Source: G965276765 sp965276825 (GTDB taxonomy: Bacteria > Actinomycetota > Acidimicrobiia > Acidimicrobiales > Palsa-688). Taken from it: a stretch of DNA of 64,000 nt. This document shows, one piece after another, positions 58,807-64,000 of the stretch (position 1 is the stretch's first letter; each line of letters begins with the position of its first letter). The notes under the pieces were generated by a model that saw nothing but the letters and a program-made list of their open reading frames with translations, made no database searches and was not told where the DNA came from. The DNA lies in assembly GCA_965276825.1 (NCBI GenBank), contig OZ255630.1, positions 2,356,001 to 2,420,000 of the forward strand. The letters run 5' to 3'. The translations under genes and the position numbers were made by a program.

Positions 58807-60195
58807 GTGCAGAGACGAAGTTTGGCGGCCTTCGTAGCGGCGACGGCGGGGCTCGCGGCGCTCGCCGCCGGCGGCGCGGTCCCCGCGTCGGCCACGGGCA
58901 GCCGTCACGCGGCCCGACCTGCGGTGGTCCCCCTCGTCCGGATGATCCCCGACACGATGCTGCCGAAGCTGTCGCCGTCGGCGACGCCCAGCCTGGCCGA
59001 CTGCGAAGCGGCCGGGTACCGCTGCTACTCGCCGGCCCAGATCCGCCTGGCCTACGGCCTGACCCACCTGATCGACCGGCACAACGACGGCCACGGGCAG
59101 CGCATCGTCGTCATCGACGCCTACGGCAGCAGGAACCTGCGCGCCGATCTGCGGGCCTTCGACCAGGCCTTCAAGATCGCCCCCGCCAAGCTCGACATCT
59201 ACGCCCCGCTCGGTGCCCCGCGCTACGTCGGCTACAGCCGCGACGCGCTGAGCCGGGACCAGGCCAGCTGGGCCAGCGAGACGTCCCTCGACGTCGAATG
59301 GGCCCACGCCATGGCGCCCAAGGCGACCATCAGCCTCCTCGAGACCAAGAACGATCTCAACGGTGCGGACTTCTACAAGCTGGAGTACTACGCCTACCGC
59401 CACGGCCTCGGCCACATCCTGAGCCAGAGCTTCGGCACCGCTGAGCCCAACTACACCGGCCGCGACGGTCAGGGCCAGGAGCAGGCCTACATCGACCTGT
59501 ACACCCACATGGTGGAGAGCGGCTGGACGCTGCTGGCCGCGGCGGGCGATTCCGGCTCGGCCAACACCAACGACGCGACCCAGCGGTACTTCCACTACCC
59601 GACGGTCAACTTCCCGGCGTCGTCGCCGCTCGTGACCAGCGTCGGGGGCACGTCGCTGCTCACCAGCTCGTCGGGCGGGTACGTCGGCGAGTCGGCGTGG
59701 GACGACGCCACCACGTCCAACGGCGCCACGGGGGGCGGTGTCAGCCGCATGTTCCCCGCTCCCCGCTACCAGCAGCCCCTGCCGCCGCAGATCCGGCGGG
59801 TGCTCGCCGGCCATCGCGGCGTGCCCGACGTGTCGTGGGACGCCGATCCCTTCACCGGCGTCCTCATCCGATGCACGTCCAGCCCGGGCTGCGAAGACTT
59901 CCCCAACTTCCGGGGCTGGGCGCTGATCGGCGGCACCAGCGCCGGGGCTCCGCAGTGGGCCGGGCTGGTCGCCGACGCGGCGTCCGCGGTCGGTCATCCT
60001 CTCGGAGGCATCAACACGTTTCTCTACCGGGCCGGGCGCCAGCACCGGGGCTTCCACGACGTGTCCAACGGCAGCAACTCCTACGCCGGGGTCGCCGGCT
60101 ACCGGGCCCTCCCCGGCTACGACGTGGCCACCGGATGGGGCAGCCCGACCACCCGGCTCGAGCAGGCCCTGATCCGCTACGGCAAGAGCAAGTAG
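58807..60195 (+). CDS. Secreted S53 (sedolisin/kumamolisin-like) peptidase, copy 2
   Basis: 462 residues from GTG 58807 with GGAGG 6 bases upstream. A signal peptide (LAAFVAATAGLAALAAGGAV) is followed by a short propeptide region. Active-site parts match copy 1: WASETSLDVEWAHAMAPKAT (Glu and Asp), AAAGDSGSANTNDATQ, and ALIGGTSAGAPQWAGLVADA (Ser). It lies 86 bp after copy 1 in the same direction, so the pair arose by tandem duplication. Extra cysteines (GYRCYS, RCTSSPGCED) in this copy may form disulphides. Confidence 0.92.
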   Translation: MQRRSLAAFVAATAGLAALAAGGAVPASATGSRHAARPAVVPLVRMIPDTMLPKLSPSATPSLADCEAAGYRCYSPAQIRLAYGLTHLIDRHNDGHGQRIVVIDAYGSRNLRADLRAFDQAFKIAPAKLDIYAPLGAPRYVGYSRDALSRDQASWASETSLDVEWAHAMAPKATISLLETKNDLNGADFYKLEYYAYRHGLGHILSQSFGTAEPNYTGRDGQGQEQAYIDLYTHMVESGWTLLAAAGDSGSANTNDATQRYFHYPTVNFPASSPLVTSVGGTSLLTSSSGGYVGESAWDDATTSNGATGGGVSRMFPAPRYQQPLPPQIRRVLAGHRGVPDVSWDADPFTGVLIRCTSSPGCEDFPNFRGWALIGGTSAGAPQWAGLVADAASAVGHPLGGINTFLYRAGRQHRGFHDVSNGSNSYAGVAGYRALPGYDVATGWGSPTTRLEQALIRYGKSK

Positions 60196-60219
60196 CCCGC
60201 GCGGTGGAGGCGACGGCTC

Positions 60220-60903
60220 GTGGCTGAGCGGGGCGCCCGCGCCGGGCGCATCCTGTCGGTCAACGTCGGGCGCGCCGCGGTGATCAGGGACGGCGGGTCG
60301 CCGACGGGCATCGACAAGCGGCCCGTCGCCGGCCCCGTCACCCTCGCCGCTCCCGGCCCGCGGGGCCGAGGGAGCGGCGTGGCCGGCGACGACGTCTGCG
60401 ACGGCCGCCATCACGGCGGCGACGACCAGGCCGTCTACGCCTACGCCAGGGAGGACCTCGACGACTGGGCGGCCGAGCTCGGGCGCCCGCTCGCCGGCGG
60501 GGTCTTCGGGGAGAACCTGACCACCGAGGGGCTCGATGTGAGCGGGGCGCGCATCGGGGAGCGCTGGCGGATCGGCGACGACGTCCTGCTCGAGGTGAGC
60601 GTCCCCCGCATCCCCTGCGGGGTGTTCCGGTCGTGGATGGGCGAGCGCAACTGGGTCAGTCGCTTCAACGCCAGGGGGGCGCCCGGCGCCTACCTGCGCG
60701 TCATCGTGCCCGGCCCGATCGCGCCCGGCGACACCGTCGTGGTCGAGTCCCGTCCCGACCACGACGTCGATGTGGCCAGGGTGTCGGCCGCCCTGACCGT
60801 CCGTCCCGAGCTGCTCGCCTCCCTGCTGCCGGCCAGCGCCCTGCCCGTCGCCGTGCTCGACCAGGCCAGGGAGGCGGCGGCCGGAGGTGAGGCCGCGCCA
60901 TGA
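60220..60903 (+). CDS. MOSC-domain protein (YiiM-like)
   Basis: 227 residues from GTG 60220. The MOSC pattern is GRHHGGDDQAVYAYAREDLD, FGENLTTEGLDVSGARIGER, and VPRIPCGVFRSWMGERNWVS, with the conserved cysteine at PC. YiiM-like MOSC proteins bind molybdenum cofactor and reduce N-hydroxylated compounds in characterised relatives. GGAGG lies about 10 bases upstream. Its stop overlaps an ATG (60900) that should start the acyltransferase gene, but that ATG is out of frame with it (see next entry). Confidence 0.85.
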   Translation: MAERGARAGRILSVNVGRAAVIRDGGSPTGIDKRPVAGPVTLAAPGPRGRGSGVAGDDVCDGRHHGGDDQAVYAYAREDLDDWAAELGRPLAGGVFGENLTTEGLDVSGARIGERWRIGDDVLLEVSVPRIPCGVFRSWMGERNWVSRFNARGAPGAYLRVIVPGPIAPGDTVVVESRPDHDVDVARVSAALTVRPELLASLLPASALPVAVLDQAREAAAGGEAAP

Positions 60904-62077
60904 GGCGCGCCACAGACACTGCGCCACGAGGCGCGCCACAGACACCGCGACCGCCGGCCTGGCTCGTCTCCTGGCCCGCACCTACTTCCGGAGCGTCGAG
61001 GTCGTCGGGGCCGACCTGCTTCCCGGTGACGCCCCACTGCTCGAGGTGGCCGCCCACCGCAACGGCCTGGTCGACGGCATCGTGTTGATGGCGACCAGCC
61101 CGCGCTTTCCCCGCTTCCTGGCCAAGTCCACACTCTGGCGGATCCTGCCGCTGCGCCCGCTGCTGTGGCTCGCCGGGGCCGTCCCCGTCTACCGGGCCGT
61201 CGACGTCGCCGAGCACCTGAGCGAGCGGGCCAGGACCACGGCCAACGTCGGCGCACTGGCCAGGGCCGCCGAGCTGCTCGCGGCGGGCGCCCCCATCGGC
61301 ATCTTCCCCGAGGGGGTCAGCCACGACGAGGCTCGCCTCACCCGTCTCCGCAGCGGCGCGGCGCGCCTGGCCATCGACGCCGCCGACCACGGCGCGCCCG
61401 GCCTGGCCGTCGCGCCGGTCGGCATCGTCTACAACGACAAGACCCGCTTCCGCTCGAGGGTGCTCGTGCGCTTCGGCCCTCCCCGCCAGGTCGGGCCACC
61501 TGGCGCCGACGCCCCGCACGCGGCCGACGACCTGACCGCGAGGATCGCCGCCGATCTGCGGGCTGTCGGGCCCGACTTCGCCAGCACCGGTGTGGCCGAC
61601 CGCTCCTGGCGCCTGGCCGAGCTGGTGACCGGCACCCGTCCATCGAGAGCACCACCGTCGCAGGCCGCCGGGCGTGCTCACGGCCGCGGTGCTGGCCGCG
61701 CCCGCAGCGGTCGGGGTGGCCGTCCACGCCACGCCCTACGCCCTCCTCGCCGCGCTCGGCCGGCTCCCGGACAATCGCGGTGTGCGTTCGACGGTCAAGC
61801 TGCTCGGCTCGTTGGGCCTGTACCCGGTCATCTACGCCGCCCTGGGGGTGGCGGCGGGCAGGAGGCGGGGGTGGGCCGTCGGTCTCGCCGCCGCGGGCGG
61901 TGCCCCGGCCTGCGGGTGGATCGCCCTGCGCGGACCGGAGATGGTCGACAAGACGGTCCGGGCCCGGCGGGCGGCCAGGCTGCACCGGCGGGGCCCACTC
62001 GACGCGGTCGTGGCCCGCAGGGCGTCGATCGCGGACGGCGTGGCGACGGTCGCCCGGCGCGCCCCGGACCCGGAGGT

Positions 62078-62081
<4 letters not shown>
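60900..62081 (+). pseudogene. PlsC-like acyltransferase gene with two frame disruptions
   Basis: The PlsC domain is clear: LLEVAAHRNGLVDGIVLMAT (HxxxxD-type motif, here with N), GAPIGIFPEGVSHDEARLTR (FPEG), then VAPVGIVYNDK. It is read in frame 2, which begins at GTG 60887. The coupled ATG at 60900 (ATGA with the MOSC stop) is in frame 3 because of a 26-bp tandem duplication. Near 61640-61670 the sensible reading moves again, to a C-terminal membrane region (LGSLGLYPVIYAALGVAAG) ending at 62081. The original protein was probably about 385 residues. Both changes may be real mutations or one a sequencing error. Confidence 0.7.
60902..60953. repeat. 26-bp tandem duplication at the acyltransferase start
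   Basis: GAGGCGCGCCACAGACAC occurs at 60902-60919 and 60928-60945, with a 26-bp period; the trailing 8 bp differ slightly. Because 26 is not a multiple of three, one unit shifts the frame. With one unit removed, ATG 60900 would read directly into the PlsC frame. Confidence 0.9.
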
Positions 62082-63667
<1,586 letters not shown>

Positions 63668-64000
63668 GACGCCTCGCGGATGGCCTTCATGGCCACCTTG
63701 CGGGTCTCGGCATCCAGATGGTCGATGAAGAGCACGCCGTCGAGGTGGTCGGTCTCGTGCTGCATGGCCCTGGCCAGGAAGTCGGTGCCGACGACCTGCA
63801 TCGGCCGGCCGTGCACGTCCTGGCCGCGGCAGACCACGTTGAGACGGCGCTTGGTGTCGAAGTACAGACCGGGGATCGAGAGGCACCCCTCCTCACCGTC
63901 CTGCTCCTCGTCGTCGGGATACTCGAGGACCGGGTTGACGATGTGCCCATCGGCCTCGCTGGTGTGCCACACGAAGACCCGCTGCAGCACCCCGATCTGG

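Noticed and set aside
58756..60981. A 741-codon minus-strand frame
   Set aside because: Antisense to the second S53 peptidase and MOSC genes; no family features.

Overview
The window is GC-rich DNA from a high-GC Gram-positive, most likely an actinobacterium. The evidence is the GC content, many GTG starts, pervasive ATGA/GTGA stop-start overlaps, a BTAD-domain regulator, Tad-type pilus genes and a probable leaderless promoter. Chromosomal genes at the right edge (peptide deformylase, trehalose-6-phosphate synthase, two sedolisin-type S53 peptidases, a large secreted GH3 glycosidase) would suit a saccharolytic, possibly acid-tolerant soil actinobacterium such as a member of Acidimicrobiia. 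The lineage is inference.

Layout. 1-3.8 kb: end of a DEAD/DEAH helicase with a C-terminal PD-(D/E)XK nuclease, followed by a UvrD-type helicase; together they look like a defence or DNA-processing pair. 4.4-13.1 kb: small regulator-plus-oxidoreductase cassettes (MerR with two dehydrogenases, MarR with a VOC protein and a DJ-1/PfpI protein, HxlR), mixed with frameshifted or truncated genes. 13.3-24.8 kb: one plus-strand operon for a Tad/Flp-type pilus (lipoprotein, PKD protein, SAF/CpaB-like, degenerate CpaE-like, TadA, TadB, TadC, pilin, three TadE/G-like proteins, a membrane LysM-BTAD regulator, prepilin peptidase). 24.8-37.9 kb: a second block of regulator-oxidoreductase cassettes (TetR/VOC, MarR/VOC-QorB-AlkA, TetR/SDR, XRE/MDR and three more SDRs), with clear partial duplications and remnants. 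38.4-48.4 kb: a minus-strand operon for a conjugative type IV secretion system (sigma-like protein, VirB2-like pilin, TrbL/VirB6-like, PrgI-like, VirB4, TraG/TraD coupling ATPase, replication-relaxation protein, NlpC/P60 plus lytic transglycosylase). Upstream lies an array of near-identical palindromes (48.45-48.76 kb). 48.8-53.1 kb: a two-winged-helix regulator, two paralogous DNA methyltransferases, a small protein and a large serine recombinase in one operon. The recombinase reading frame ends inside an initiator tRNA-Met gene (53,113-53,189, minus strand).

Reading: the sequence up to 53,134 belongs to an integrative and conjugative-type element inserted at the 3' end of the initiator tRNA gene. 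Its right end is in the window; its left end is not identified and may lie outside. The T4SS, coupling protein, integrase and methyltransferases form the transfer and maintenance core, the Tad pilus is a second surface apparatus, and the oxidoreductase cassettes are cargo. Remnants of the pilus peptidase 3' end and of an NlpC/P60 gene at 29.1-29.4 kb suggest that cargo was inserted between pilus and transfer modules, or that a second related element was lost. No recognisable relaxase, CRISPR array, rRNA or intact insertion sequence was seen.

Most interesting points: the integrase-tRNA overlap, the palindrome array ahead of the T4SS operon, the membrane-spanning LysM-BTAD regulator, the helicase-nuclease pair, the repeated build-up and decay of regulator/oxidoreductase cassettes, and a 26-bp tandem duplication that puts an acyltransferase gene out of frame with its coupled start.
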